A stretch of 8,494 nucleotides of DNA from Actinomycetota bacterium (GCA_016649525.1 JAENXM010000065.1:1-8494); one strand, 5' to 3'. Counted from the stretch's first letter, positions 1 to 6,262 are shown. A program made the numbers and translations. Notes: a model not told the origin generated them from the letters alone.

Positions 1-33
1 ACCCCTGAAAGTGATGAAAAGGGGGAGAATGTA

Positions 34-54
34 CTTGACAATGATAGACTCAAG
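34..54 (+). promoter_or_regulatory. HAIR operator, predicted HspR binding site
   Basis: The inverted repeat CTTGACA (34-40), N7, ACTCAAG (48-54) matches the HAIR consensus CTTGAGT-N7-ACTCAAG. The right arm is perfect and the left arm has two changes at its inner end; those two changes create the TTGACA -35 box. The operator covers the -35 box and most of the spacer, so a bound repressor would exclude RNA polymerase. The gene for the matching repressor, hspR, is the fifth gene of the operon (4375-4776), which predicts autorepression. Confidence 0.88.
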
Positions 55-63
55 TTATATTAT
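35..63 (+). promoter_or_regulatory. dnaK operon promoter (housekeeping sigma type)
   Basis: A perfect -35 hexamer TTGACA (35-40) is followed by a 17-base spacer and a -10 hexamer TATTAT (58-63), five of six matches to TATAAT. Transcription would start near 69-71, leaving a leader of about 40 bases before dnaK. The strong consensus fits a promoter controlled by repression rather than by an alternative sigma factor. It is the only strong promoter seen in the window and probably drives at least dnaK through the FAD dehydrogenase gene. Confidence 0.8.
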
Positions 64-110
64 ATTAATGCGTTTAAGTATGCAGTATCAAAATAAGGAG
101 TGAGTGCAAA

Positions 111-1955
111 ATGGCAAAAGTGATCGGGATTGACCTCGGTACCACCAACTCGTGCGTGGCCGTGCTTGAGGGTGGTGAGCCTACAGTAATACCGAATTCA
201 GAGGGCGGCAGGACGACCCCGTCGGTCGTCGCGTTCTCAAAGACGGGTGAGAGGCTGGTCGGTCAGGTAGCAAAGAGACAGGCCATCACAAACCCGGAGA
301 GGACCATCACCTCGATCAAGAGGAAGATGGGCACCTCGGAGAAGATCAAGATCGACGATAAGGAGTACACCCCCCAGGAGCTCTCGGCCATGATCCTCCA
401 GAAGATGAAGAGCGACGCGGAGGAGTACCTTGGCGAGAAGATCACCGAGGCGGTTATCACCACGCCGGCGTACTTTGACGACAGCCAGAGGCAGGCGACA
501 AAGGATGCCGGGAAGATCGCCGGGCTGGAAGTATTGAGGATAATCAACGAGCCGACCGCGGCGTCGCTTGCGTACGGTCTCGACAAGGAGGAAGAGCAGA
601 CGATACTCGTCTTCGACCTCGGCGGCGGCACTTTCGACGTAAGCGTACTCGAGATCGGCGGCGGCGTATTCGAGGTCAAGTCGACAAGCGGGAATACCCA
701 TCTGGGCGGTGACGACTGGGACCAGAGGATAATAGATTGGATGGCGGACGACTTCAAGGCCAAGACGGGGATAGACCTGCGGAACGACAAGATGGCGCTT
801 CAGAGGCTCAAGGAAGCGGCGGAAAAGGCGAAGATGGAGCTATCCACGACCACATCGACGGGCATAAACCTGCCGTTCATCACCGCGACACAGGAGGGCC
901 CGCAGCACCTTGACATGACACTCTCCCGCTCGGACTTCAACAAGATGACCGCGGACCTCGTCGACAAGTGCGTGGGACCCTTCAAGCAGGCGATGAAGGA
1001 CTCCGGCATGGAGCAGAAGGACATCGACCACGTGATCCTGGTCGGCGGCGCGACGAGGATGCCTTCCATACAGGACCTTGTCAGGCAGCTGACCGGTGGA
1101 AAGGAGCCCCACAAGGGAGTCAACCCGGACGAGGTTGTCGCGGTCGGCGCGGCGATCCAGGCCGGCGTTCTGAAGGGCGAGGTAAAAGACGTATTGCTGC
1201 TGGACGTCACCCCGCTTTCGCTCGGGATCGAGACACTGGGAGGCGTGGCCACGAAGCTCATCGAGAGGAACACGACCATACCGACCAGGAAGGGCGAGGT
1301 ATTCACGACTGCTGCCGACGGTCAGACGAGCGTCGAGGTACACGTCCTTCAGGGTGAGCGCGAGATGGCGGAGTTCAACAAGACCCTGGGCCGCTTCCAG
1401 CTGGTCGGGATCCCGCCGGCTCCACGGGGGATACCGCAGGTCGAGGTCACATTCGACATCGACGCCAACGGGATCGTTCACGTGTCGGCCAAGGACAGGG
1501 CGACGGGGAACGAGCAGAAGATAACGATAACCGCGAGCAGCGGTCTCACCGAGGAAGAGATAAAAAAGATGACGCAGGACGCGGACGATCACGCTGATGA
1601 GGACCGCCGCCGCAGGGAAGAGGCGGAGACCCGCAACCGGGCGGACGAGTCGGTGTACACGACCGAGAAGTCCTTGAGGGAACTCGGCGACAAGGTGGAC
1701 GCTTCCGAGAGGGCGAAGATCGAGTCCGCTATCGGCGAGGTGAAAGAGGCGCTCAAGGGTTCGGACGTCCAGGCGATAAAGACGTCGATGGAGAACCTGG
1801 TGCAGGCGTCTCACAAGCTGGCCGAGCAGGTCTACGCGCAGGCCTCGGCCGCGGGCGGGACACCGGGTCCCGGGGAAGCGGAGACAGGTAGTTCCTCAGG
1901 CGACGAGGAAGTTATAGATGCCGACTACGAAGTGATGGACGAGGAGAAGAGCTAG
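111..1955 (+). CDS. dnaK: Molecular chaperone DnaK (Hsp70)
   Basis: Cytoplasmic ATP-dependent Hsp70 chaperone that binds exposed hydrophobic peptides and works with DnaJ and GrpE, both encoded downstream. The 614 residues are full length. The nucleotide-binding domain (about 1-360) shows phosphate-loop motif GIDLGTTNS (6-14), the second phosphate motif DLGGGTFD (169-176) and adenosine motif VGGATRMPS (311-319). The interdomain linker VLLLDVTPLS is at 361-370. The substrate-binding beta domain follows to about 480, then a helical lid and an acidic tail containing EEVIDADYEV. Compared with E. coli DnaK it lacks about 24 residues after IKRKMG (near residue 74), the short form typical of Firmicutes and Actinobacteria. 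The ATG start is supported by AAGGAG at 95-100, ten bases upstream. As first gene it lies directly under the HAIR-controlled promoter. In actinobacteria DnaK also serves as HspR corepressor; that role is inferred here. Confidence 0.98.
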   Translation: MAKVIGIDLGTTNSCVAVLEGGEPTVIPNSEGGRTTPSVVAFSKTGERLVGQVAKRQAITNPERTITSIKRKMGTSEKIKIDDKEYTPQELSAMILQKMKSDAEEYLGEKITEAVITTPAYFDDSQRQATKDAGKIAGLEVLRIINEPTAASLAYGLDKEEEQTILVFDLGGGTFDVSVLEIGGGVFEVKSTSGNTHLGGDDWDQRIIDWMADDFKAKTGIDLRNDKMALQRLKEAAEKAKMELSTTTSTGINLPFITATQEGPQHLDMTLSRSDFNKMTADLVDKCVGPFKQAMKDSGMEQKDIDHVILVGGATRMPSIQDLVRQLTGGKEPHKGVNPDEVVAVGAAIQAGVLKGEVKDVLLLDVTPLSLGIETLGGVATKLIERNTTIPTRKGEVFTTAADGQTSVEVHVLQGEREMAEFNKTLGRFQLVGIPPAPRGIPQVEVTFDIDANGIVHVSAKDRATGNEQKITITASSGLTEEEIKKMTQDADDHADEDRRRREEAETRNRADESVYTTEKSLRELGDKVDASERAKIESAIGEVKEALKGSDVQAIKTSMENLVQASHKLAEQVYAQASAAGGTPGPGEAETGSSSGDEEVIDADYEVMDEEKS

Positions 1956-2025
1956 GATGGCCCTTGTCCGTCCAGGACAGTAAACGCAGTGCGAATCAAT
2001 GAACGACGAAAGGAGGGAGTAAGAG

Positions 2026-2490
2026 ATGGCGATTGCAAGATGGGATCCGTTCGACGCTTTCGTGGGAGCACAGGAAGACCTGAACCGGCTGTTCAGGAGC
2101 GGCTGGCTGCGCAGTCCCGCTGATGAACTTGCCCAAGCAGGAGCCTGGGCACCGGCCGTAGACATCTACGAGACCGAGGACTCCCTCGTGGTTGAAGCCG
2201 AACTGCCGGGCGTCGACCCCAAGAATATCGACGTGTCCGTTGACGAGGGAGTGCTGAGCCTCAAGGGCGAGCGCAAGCTCGAGAAAGAGGTGAAGGAGGA
2301 GAACTACCACCGGGTGGAGCGCGCCTACGGCATGTTCCAGCGCTCGGTAAGGCTCCCCTCCGATGTCGACGCTGATGCGATAAAGGCGAACTACGAATCG
2401 GGCGTGCTCAAGGTCAGCGTCCCGAAGGTGGAGCCGAAGAAGCCTAAAAGCGTTCCTATCGAGGTCGAGACCAAGAAGGAAAAGAAGTAA
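2026..2490 (+). CDS. Small heat shock protein, Hsp20/alpha-crystallin family
   Basis: ATP-independent holdase that forms oligomers, binds unfolding proteins and hands them to the DnaK system. The 154 residues show the usual layout: a short N-terminal arm with WDPFDAF (6-12) and an alpha-crystallin domain from about W41 to 135. That domain includes ELPGVDPKNI (59-68), GVLSLKGER (75-83) and the family signature A-x4-GVL (121-128). A basic tail carries an I-x-V motif (145-147) of the kind that links oligomers. The start is set by a strong Shine-Dalgarno AAGGAGG (2010-2016), nine bases before ATG. It sits 70 bases after dnaK, with only a small 6-bp hairpin (1964-1980, one G-U pair) and no T-tract between, so it is probably co-transcribed. 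Classical actinobacterial dnaK operons lack this gene. Which hsp20 paralogue it represents cannot be told. Confidence 0.96.
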   Translation: MAIARWDPFDAFVGAQEDLNRLFRSGWLRSPADELAQAGAWAPAVDIYETEDSLVVEAELPGVDPKNIDVSVDEGVLSLKGERKLEKEVKEENYHRVERAYGMFQRSVRLPSDVDADAIKANYESGVLKVSVPKVEPKKPKSVPIEVETKKEKK

Positions 2491-2526
2491 GGTGAATCTT
2501 CGCTCTGCCGGAGATATGTTGGAGTC

Positions 2527-2549
2527 GCGGCGGGATCCTGTCCCGTCGC
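2527..2549 (+). promoter_or_regulatory. Hairpin in the hsp20-grpE gap
   Basis: GCGGCGGGA (2527-2535) pairs with TCCCGTCGC (2541-2549) over 9 bp including one G-U wobble, with a 5-base loop TCCTG. No T-tract follows, so it does not look like an intrinsic terminator. An mRNA-stabilising 3' end for the dnaK-hsp20 part of the message, a processing site, or a partner of the adjacent grpE leader structure are all possible. The loop side (GATCCT, 2534-2539) can also pair with AGGATC (2569-2574) next to the grpE ribosome binding site. Confidence 0.5.
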
Positions 2550-2550
2550 T

Positions 2551-2579
2551 ATCCTTGAAAAGACATTGAGGATCAAGGA
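2551..2579 (+). promoter_or_regulatory. Candidate structure sequestering the grpE ribosome binding site
   Basis: TCCTTGA (2552-2558) is a perfect complement of TCAAGGA (2573-2579), which contains the grpE Shine-Dalgarno AAGGA (2575-2579), six bases before ATG 2586. The loop is 14 bases. The same left arm (2551-2558) can pair instead with TTGAGGAT (2566-2573) over 8 bp with two G-U wobbles and a 7-base loop, which leaves the Shine-Dalgarno free. The two folds exclude each other. The base pairing is seen directly; regulation by temperature or another signal is inference. Confidence 0.4.
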
Positions 2580-2585
2580 CAAGAA

Positions 2586-3179
2586 ATGAGTAAAGGGACC
2601 GGTGAGAGAAAAGCCAAAGACGAGAAGAAGGCCGTCGGCGAGGAGGAGAACCTTTCGGCGGAGTTTCTGGATGAGGCGGCTGTGGAGGTCGAGCAGGACA
2701 TCGCGTCCGTTGAATCCAGGATTGAAGAGCTCTCAAATGAGAAAGAGGAACTGCTGGACGGACTCCTCAGGCTCAAGGCGGAGTTCGAGAACTACCGGAA
2801 GAGGATGCTGAAGGAGCAGACGCGGATCCTGGATACCGCCGAGGCGGGCCTGGTCAAGAAGCTCTTGACCGTCATAGACAACCTGGAGAGGGCTGTGGAA
2901 AATTCTGCGGGCCAGGCCGGTTCGAACGGGCTCCGTGAAGGGGTCGAGATGGTGCTCGGACAGATGGTCGAGACACTCGAGAAAGAAGGTCTCGAGGTCA
3001 TCGACCCGGAGGGCGAGTTATTCGACCCGGAGCATCACGAGGCGATGATGGTGATAGAGACCGACGAGTGTCCTGAGGACACGGTGGTCGAGGTCACGCA
3101 GAAGGGCTACCGTTTCAAGGGTGTTCTGCTCCGACCGGCGCTGGTCAACGTCGCCTGTCCCGTGAAGAGCAGAGGATGA
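2586..3179 (+). CDS. grpE: Nucleotide exchange factor GrpE
   Basis: Cytoplasmic dimeric cochaperone that releases ADP from DnaK and so resets its substrate cycle. The 197 residues cover the whole family architecture. A charged, variable N-terminus (1-35) leads into a long dimerising helix (about 36-110) with LRLKAEFENYRKRM (61-74) and the conserved VIDNLERA (96-103). After a second helical segment, the compact beta domain (about 135-190) shows GLEVIDPEGELFDPEHHEA (135-153) and GYRFKGVLLRPALVNVA (174-190). The start follows AAGGA by six bases, but that site lies in the possible hairpin described at 2551-2579. The gene lies 95 bases after hsp20, the longest gap in the chaperone set, so grpE output may be tuned separately from dnaK, as its lower required dose would suggest. 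It ends 46 bases before dnaJ. Confidence 0.97.
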   Translation: MSKGTGERKAKDEKKAVGEEENLSAEFLDEAAVEVEQDIASVESRIEELSNEKEELLDGLLRLKAEFENYRKRMLKEQTRILDTAEAGLVKKLLTVIDNLERAVENSAGQAGSNGLREGVEMVLGQMVETLEKEGLEVIDPEGELFDPEHHEAMMVIETDECPEDTVVEVTQKGYRFKGVLLRPALVNVACPVKSRG

Positions 3180-3211
3180 TTGGCCGCCTCACACGCGGGG
3201 GCGCCGGTTGC

Positions 3212-3228
3212 GGATGTGATACAGGTTG
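3212..3228 (+). promoter_or_regulatory. dnaJ ribosome binding site with TTG start
   Basis: GGATGTGAT (3212-3220) matches eight of nine positions of GGAGGTGAT, the complement of the 16S rRNA 3' end, and stands five bases before TTG 3226. An in-frame TGA at 3217-3219 rules out any upstream start, and the J-domain begins right after the TTG, so TTG is the only sensible start codon. Confidence 0.75.
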
Positions 3229-4353
3229 AACGGCAAGGACTATTACGGGGTTCTCGGGGTCGGCAAGGATGCTTCAAAGGACGACATAAAAAAAGCTTAC
3301 CGGAAGCTCGCGCAGAAGTACCATCCCGACAAGAACCCGAACAACAAGGAAGCCGAAGACAAGTTCAAGGAAGTCTCCGAAGCGTACGAGGTCTTGACCG
3401 ATGACGAGAAGAGATCTATGTACGACTCGGGAAGGCTTTTCGGAGGAGCGGGTGCATACGGTACGGGATACGGTCCGCAGGACTTCGGCGGGTTCTATGG
3501 ATCCGGGGACATGCCGGGCGGCGCCCAGGGATTCAGTTTCACGGGTGACCTCGGGGACATCTTCAACCTTTTCGGCGGAGCGGGTGGTGCACAGACGGGC
3601 CGAAGAAGGGGCCAGCGGGGCAACGATGTCGAGGTAACTGTGAACCTCTCCTTTGATGACTCCCTCAAAGGGGTCTACGTCCCCGTGACCATGACGAGGA
3701 GCACAGTCTGCGATACGTGCAAAGGTACGGGGTCCGCTCCCGGAACGCTTCCCGAGACGTGCTCTACCTGCGGCGGCAGGGGTTTCGTGTCACAGGACCA
3801 GGGTTTGTTCGGCATCAGCAGGCCCTGCCCCAACTGCGGCGGCAGGGGCACCATCATAAGGAATCCCTGCCCTGCCTGTAAGGGCGCCGGTTCCGTGAGG
3901 AGCCCCAAGAAGATCAAGGTGCGCATTCCCGCGGGCGTGACAAACGGCTCTCGTATAAAATTCAAGGGGAAGGGCGAGCCGGGAGCCGGCGGGGGGCCGC
4001 CCGGCGACCTCTACGTGGTGACCAAGGTCGCCAGGCACCCGTACTTCGGGAGGAAGAACAGCAACATCACAATGGAGCTTCCGGTGACTTACCCGGAAGC
4101 CGCGCTCGGCACGGAGGTGATGGTCCCAACCATCGACGGCAGGGTCAAGCTGAAGATACCGGCCGGCACCGAGGGCGGCCGCACCTTCAGGTTGAAAGGT
4201 AAGGGGGCTCCGAAGCTCAGGGGAAAGGGCAGCGGTGATATGCTCGTGACGGTGAAGGTCGTCGTTCCAAAGAAGTTGACGAAGAAGGAAAAAGAACTCA
4301 TCAGGGGACTCGAAGAGGTCGAGCCGAAGGACGTCAGGGCCCACATAAAGTGA
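3226..4353 (+). CDS. dnaJ: Chaperone DnaJ (Hsp40, type I)
   Basis: J-domain cochaperone that delivers unfolded proteins to DnaK and stimulates its ATPase. All type I regions are present in 375 residues. The J-domain (about 3-68) has DYYGVLGV (5-12) and the catalytic HPD at 33-35. A glycine/phenylalanine-rich region spans about 72-125. The zinc domain has four CxxCxGxG repeats: C162/C165, C179/C182, C201/C204 and C215/C218. The C-terminal substrate-binding domains follow from about 228. The sequence YDSGRLFGGAGAYG after the J-domain resembles the DnaJ1 copy found beside dnaK in actinobacteria, as remembered rather than searched. Translation starts at TTG, the first possible codon after an in-frame stop at 3217. 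That may hold DnaJ below DnaK in amount. It lies 46 bases after grpE and 21 before hspR. Confidence 0.97.
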   Translation: MNGKDYYGVLGVGKDASKDDIKKAYRKLAQKYHPDKNPNNKEAEDKFKEVSEAYEVLTDDEKRSMYDSGRLFGGAGAYGTGYGPQDFGGFYGSGDMPGGAQGFSFTGDLGDIFNLFGGAGGAQTGRRRGQRGNDVEVTVNLSFDDSLKGVYVPVTMTRSTVCDTCKGTGSAPGTLPETCSTCGGRGFVSQDQGLFGISRPCPNCGGRGTIIRNPCPACKGAGSVRSPKKIKVRIPAGVTNGSRIKFKGKGEPGAGGGPPGDLYVVTKVARHPYFGRKNSNITMELPVTYPEAALGTEVMVPTIDGRVKLKIPAGTEGGRTFRLKGKGAPKLRGKGSGDMLVTVKVVVPKKLTKKEKELIRGLEEVEPKDVRAHIK

Positions 4354-4374
4354 GCGATCTAGCAGGGTGATACC

Positions 4375-4776
4375 ATGAAAAAGGATCAGGAGCAGGGTCT
4401 ATATATAATAAGCATCGCGGCGAGGCTCGCCGAGGTGCACCCGCAGACGTTGAGAATATACGAGCGGAAGGGCCTTCTATGCCCGGCGCGCACCCCGAAG
4501 AACAGGCGCCGCTATTCCAACGCGGACATCTCACGTCTCAGGCACATCCAGGAATTGACACAGCGAGAGGGCCTTAACCTTTCCGGCGTTCGCAAGGTGC
4601 TGGAGATGGAGGACGAGTTAGCGGGCTTGAGGGAAAAGGTCCAGGTGCTCGAGAGCGAGATGGCCAGGATGCACGAGAGCATGCTGGATGGAGTACGTGA
4701 GTTCAAGCGCCAGGTCGCGCTGTCGAGGAGACCCCCGGCGGATCTTGTCATAAGGAGCAGGAAGGGCGGGCGTTAG
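4375..4776 (+). CDS. hspR: Heat shock repressor HspR (MerR family)
   Basis: MerR-type transcriptional repressor predicted to bind the HAIR site upstream of dnaK and switch off the operon, including its own gene. The 133-residue product starts with the winged helix-turn-helix: helices through ISIAARLAEVHPQTLRIYER (12-31), then GLL (33-35) and a wing with RTPKNRRRYSNADI (39-52). This core, notably HPQTLR-YE and RRYS--DI, is the HspR subfamily signature. INLAG-type helix LNLSGVRKVLEMED (67-80) leads to a coiled-coil dimerisation helix (about 80-115). The tail has a short hydrophobic stretch DLVI (123-126), in the position of the hydrophobic end of actinobacterial HspR, and then a basic end RSRKGGR. 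In Streptomyces and Mycobacterium HspR acts together with DnaK; extension to this organism is inference. GGTGAT (4366-4371) just before ATG serves as Shine-Dalgarno. Confidence 0.95.
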   Translation: MKKDQEQGLYIISIAARLAEVHPQTLRIYERKGLLCPARTPKNRRRYSNADISRLRHIQELTQREGLNLSGVRKVLEMEDELAGLREKVQVLESEMARMHESMLDGVREFKRQVALSRRPPADLVIRSRKGGR

Positions 4777-4780
4777 TACC

Positions 4781-6166
4781 ATGCCCAGGACTTACGACGT
4801 GATCATCGTGGGTGCCGGCCCTGCCGGCATCTTCTGCGCACTCGAGCTTTCACGCGCGGGTGACCTCGAGATACTGCTTGTCGACAAGGGAAAGGGAATC
4901 GAGGAGAGGGAGTGCCTGGCCCCTTCCGGACCCTGCCGACGCTGCACTCCGTGCAATATGTTGAGCGGGTGGGGAGGCGCGGGGGCGTACAGCGACGGCA
5001 AGCTAACGCTCTCCAGCAATATCGGCGGCTGGCTACCAGATATTGTTTCAAGAAGTAAGGTTGACAGGTTAATAAAGAAGGTTGACGGGACCTACCTCGA
5101 ATTCGGCGCGCCGAATCTGAGCTTCGGCGACGACGAGGAGAAGGTCAACGAGATAGCGCGCCGGGCCGTCCGCTCCGACCTCGTGCTGGTACCCGCCAGG
5201 GTCCGGCATATGGGGACGGAGGTCTGCCCGACCGTCCTCAAGGCGATGTACGAGGAACTCCAGGGTAAAGTCGAGATACTCATGGAGACGGAGGTCGAGG
5301 GGATCAGGGTCAAAGACGGTGTTGTGAAGGGAGTCAGGACACGGGAGGGCAGGAGCATCGGCTCCCGGTATCTGGTAGTAGCCCCGGGCCGCAGCGGGGC
5401 CGACTGGGTGAACCGCCTCTCGGCGGACCTCGGTCTTCACCTCGAGAACAACGCGGTGGACATCGGGTTGAGGGTGGAGGTGCCGGCGGTCGTGATGGCC
5501 CCCCTGACCGACGATCTGTACGAACCGAAGCTCATATATTATTCCAAGTCCTCGGAGGACCGCGTTCGGACCTTCTGCATGAATCCCGCGGGCGAAGTGA
5601 TAAAGGAGTACTACGACGACGTGCTGACAGTCAACGGGCACTCCTTCGCTGAAAAGAGGACGGAGAATACCAATTTCGCCCTTCTTGTCGACAAGAAGTT
5701 CACAGAGCCCTTCAGGGAGCCGATAGCCTACGGCAAGTACATCGCGAGGCTCGCGAACCTGCTGGGCGACGGGATCCTGGTCCAGCGTCTGGGCGACCTC
5801 TTGAGCGGCCGGCGTTCGGACGAGAAACGCATCGCACGCAGCACCGTGGCGCCCACGCTGCCTGACGCAACGCCCGGCGACCTTGCGCTTGTCCTGCCCT
5901 TCAGGTACATGTCGGACATACTCGAGACCCTGAGCGCGATGAATGACCTGGTGCCCGGGGTCTTTTCGAGGAACACCCTGCTCTACGGGGTGGAGGTCAA
6001 GTTCTACTCATCGAGGATAAGTGTTACGCCGAACCTCGAGAGCGAGGTCGCGAACATGTTCGCCGCGGGCGACGGGGCAGGGATAACAAGGGGCCTTGTG
6101 CAGGCCTCGGCCTCAGGTCTGCTCGCGGCCGATTCTATTCTTCAGAGGGAAAAAAAGAGAACTTGA
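4781..6166 (+). CDS. NAD(P)/FAD-dependent dehydrogenase, COG2509-like, function unknown
   Basis: Predicted cytosolic flavoprotein oxidoreductase of the poorly characterised FAD-dependent dehydrogenase family; substrate unknown. The 461 residues begin with a Rossmann dinucleotide fold: DVIIVGAGPAGIFCALELS (6-24), with GAGPAG at 11-16, and acidic residue D35 ending strand two. A cysteine cluster C45-x6-C52-x2-C55-x2-C58 runs directly into SGWGGAGAYSDGKL (62-75). A second motif YLVVAPGRSG (197-206) and a C-terminal FAD motif MFAAGDGAGITRGLVQASASG (426-446), split as MFAAGDGAG and ITRGLVQASASG, complete the fold. No signal peptide or membrane segment is seen. ATG lies 4 bases after the hspR stop with only a distant AAGGG (4762-4766), which points to translational coupling and co-regulation with the chaperones. 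A role in thiol or flavin redox stress is possible, but nothing in the sequence proves it. Confidence 0.88.
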   Translation: MPRTYDVIIVGAGPAGIFCALELSRAGDLEILLVDKGKGIEERECLAPSGPCRRCTPCNMLSGWGGAGAYSDGKLTLSSNIGGWLPDIVSRSKVDRLIKKVDGTYLEFGAPNLSFGDDEEKVNEIARRAVRSDLVLVPARVRHMGTEVCPTVLKAMYEELQGKVEILMETEVEGIRVKDGVVKGVRTREGRSIGSRYLVVAPGRSGADWVNRLSADLGLHLENNAVDIGLRVEVPAVVMAPLTDDLYEPKLIYYSKSSEDRVRTFCMNPAGEVIKEYYDDVLTVNGHSFAEKRTENTNFALLVDKKFTEPFREPIAYGKYIARLANLLGDGILVQRLGDLLSGRRSDEKRIARSTVAPTLPDATPGDLALVLPFRYMSDILETLSAMNDLVPGVFSRNTLLYGVEVKFYSSRISVTPNLESEVANMFAAGDGAGITRGLVQASASGLLAADSILQREKKRT

Positions 6167-6189
6167 AGGTCCCTGCCGGAGAAGAACGG

Positions 6190-6198
6190 TGATATAGT
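6190..6198 (+). promoter_or_regulatory. Possible extended -10 promoter for purA
   Basis: TG-A-TATAGT (6190-6198) is an extended -10 element with five of six matches in the hexamer, 62 bases before the purA start. There is no good -35 at normal spacing (TTGAAG at 6163-6168 is 24 bases away). Extended -10 promoters can do without one. It would give the purine genes transcription independent of HspR. Confidence 0.3.
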
Positions 6199-6204
6199 AA
6201 GGTG

Positions 6205-6222
6205 GCCGTTCATGCGAATGGC
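6205..6222 (+). promoter_or_regulatory. Small hairpin in the purA leader
   Basis: GCCGTTC (6205-6211) pairs with GAATGGC (6216-6222) over 7 bp including one G-U wobble, with a 4-base loop ATGC. It lies 37 bases before the purA start and no T-tract follows, so a terminator is unlikely. It resembles neither a PurR box nor a purine riboswitch. It may simply protect or space the leader. Confidence 0.3.
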
Positions 6223-6247
6223 ATCGTATCAAAACACCGGCCTGGAA

Positions 6248-6262
6248 AGGTGATGTCGTTTG
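6248..6262 (+). promoter_or_regulatory. purA ribosome binding site with TTG start
   Basis: AAGGTGAT (6247-6254) complements the 16S rRNA 3' end and precedes TTG 6260 by five bases. An in-frame TGA at 6251-6253 excludes an upstream start. The ATG at 6253 is in another frame. The TTG places the first conserved motif exactly where E. coli PurA has it. Confidence 0.75.

Noticed and set aside
1..33. Remnant of an upstream gene
   Set aside because: Too short and with several stop codons; only a weak CCCCT/AGGGG pairing is visible, so nothing can be supported.
840..1814. 324-codon open frame on the minus strand inside dnaK
   Set aside because: Same effect: it mirrors codon bias of dnaK, with low-complexity Arg/Leu-rich translation and no ribosome binding site of note.
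1964..1980. Hairpin in the dnaK-hsp20 gap as a terminator
   Set aside because: Only 6 bp with a G-U end pair and no T-tract; too weak to call.
2554..2577. Second HAIR site before grpE (CTTGA ... TCAAG)
   Set aside because: The arms are separated by 14 bases rather than 11 and the inner ACT/AGT bases are absent. RNA pairing over the grpE ribosome binding site explains the symmetry better.
3180..3404. Short + strand frame starting TTG right after the grpE stop
   Set aside because: It overlaps the J-domain of dnaJ out of frame and reads as Arg/Gly-rich noise.
4404..4409. TATAAT inside the start of hspR
   Set aside because: A perfect -10 hexamer, but there is no -35 at usable spacing and it encodes the conserved YII stretch at the start of the HspR helix-turn-helix.
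5061..5090. TTGACA and repeated AAGGTTGAC in the flavoprotein gene
   Set aside because: No -10 element at 16-18 bases; the repeat is two short coincidental codon runs.
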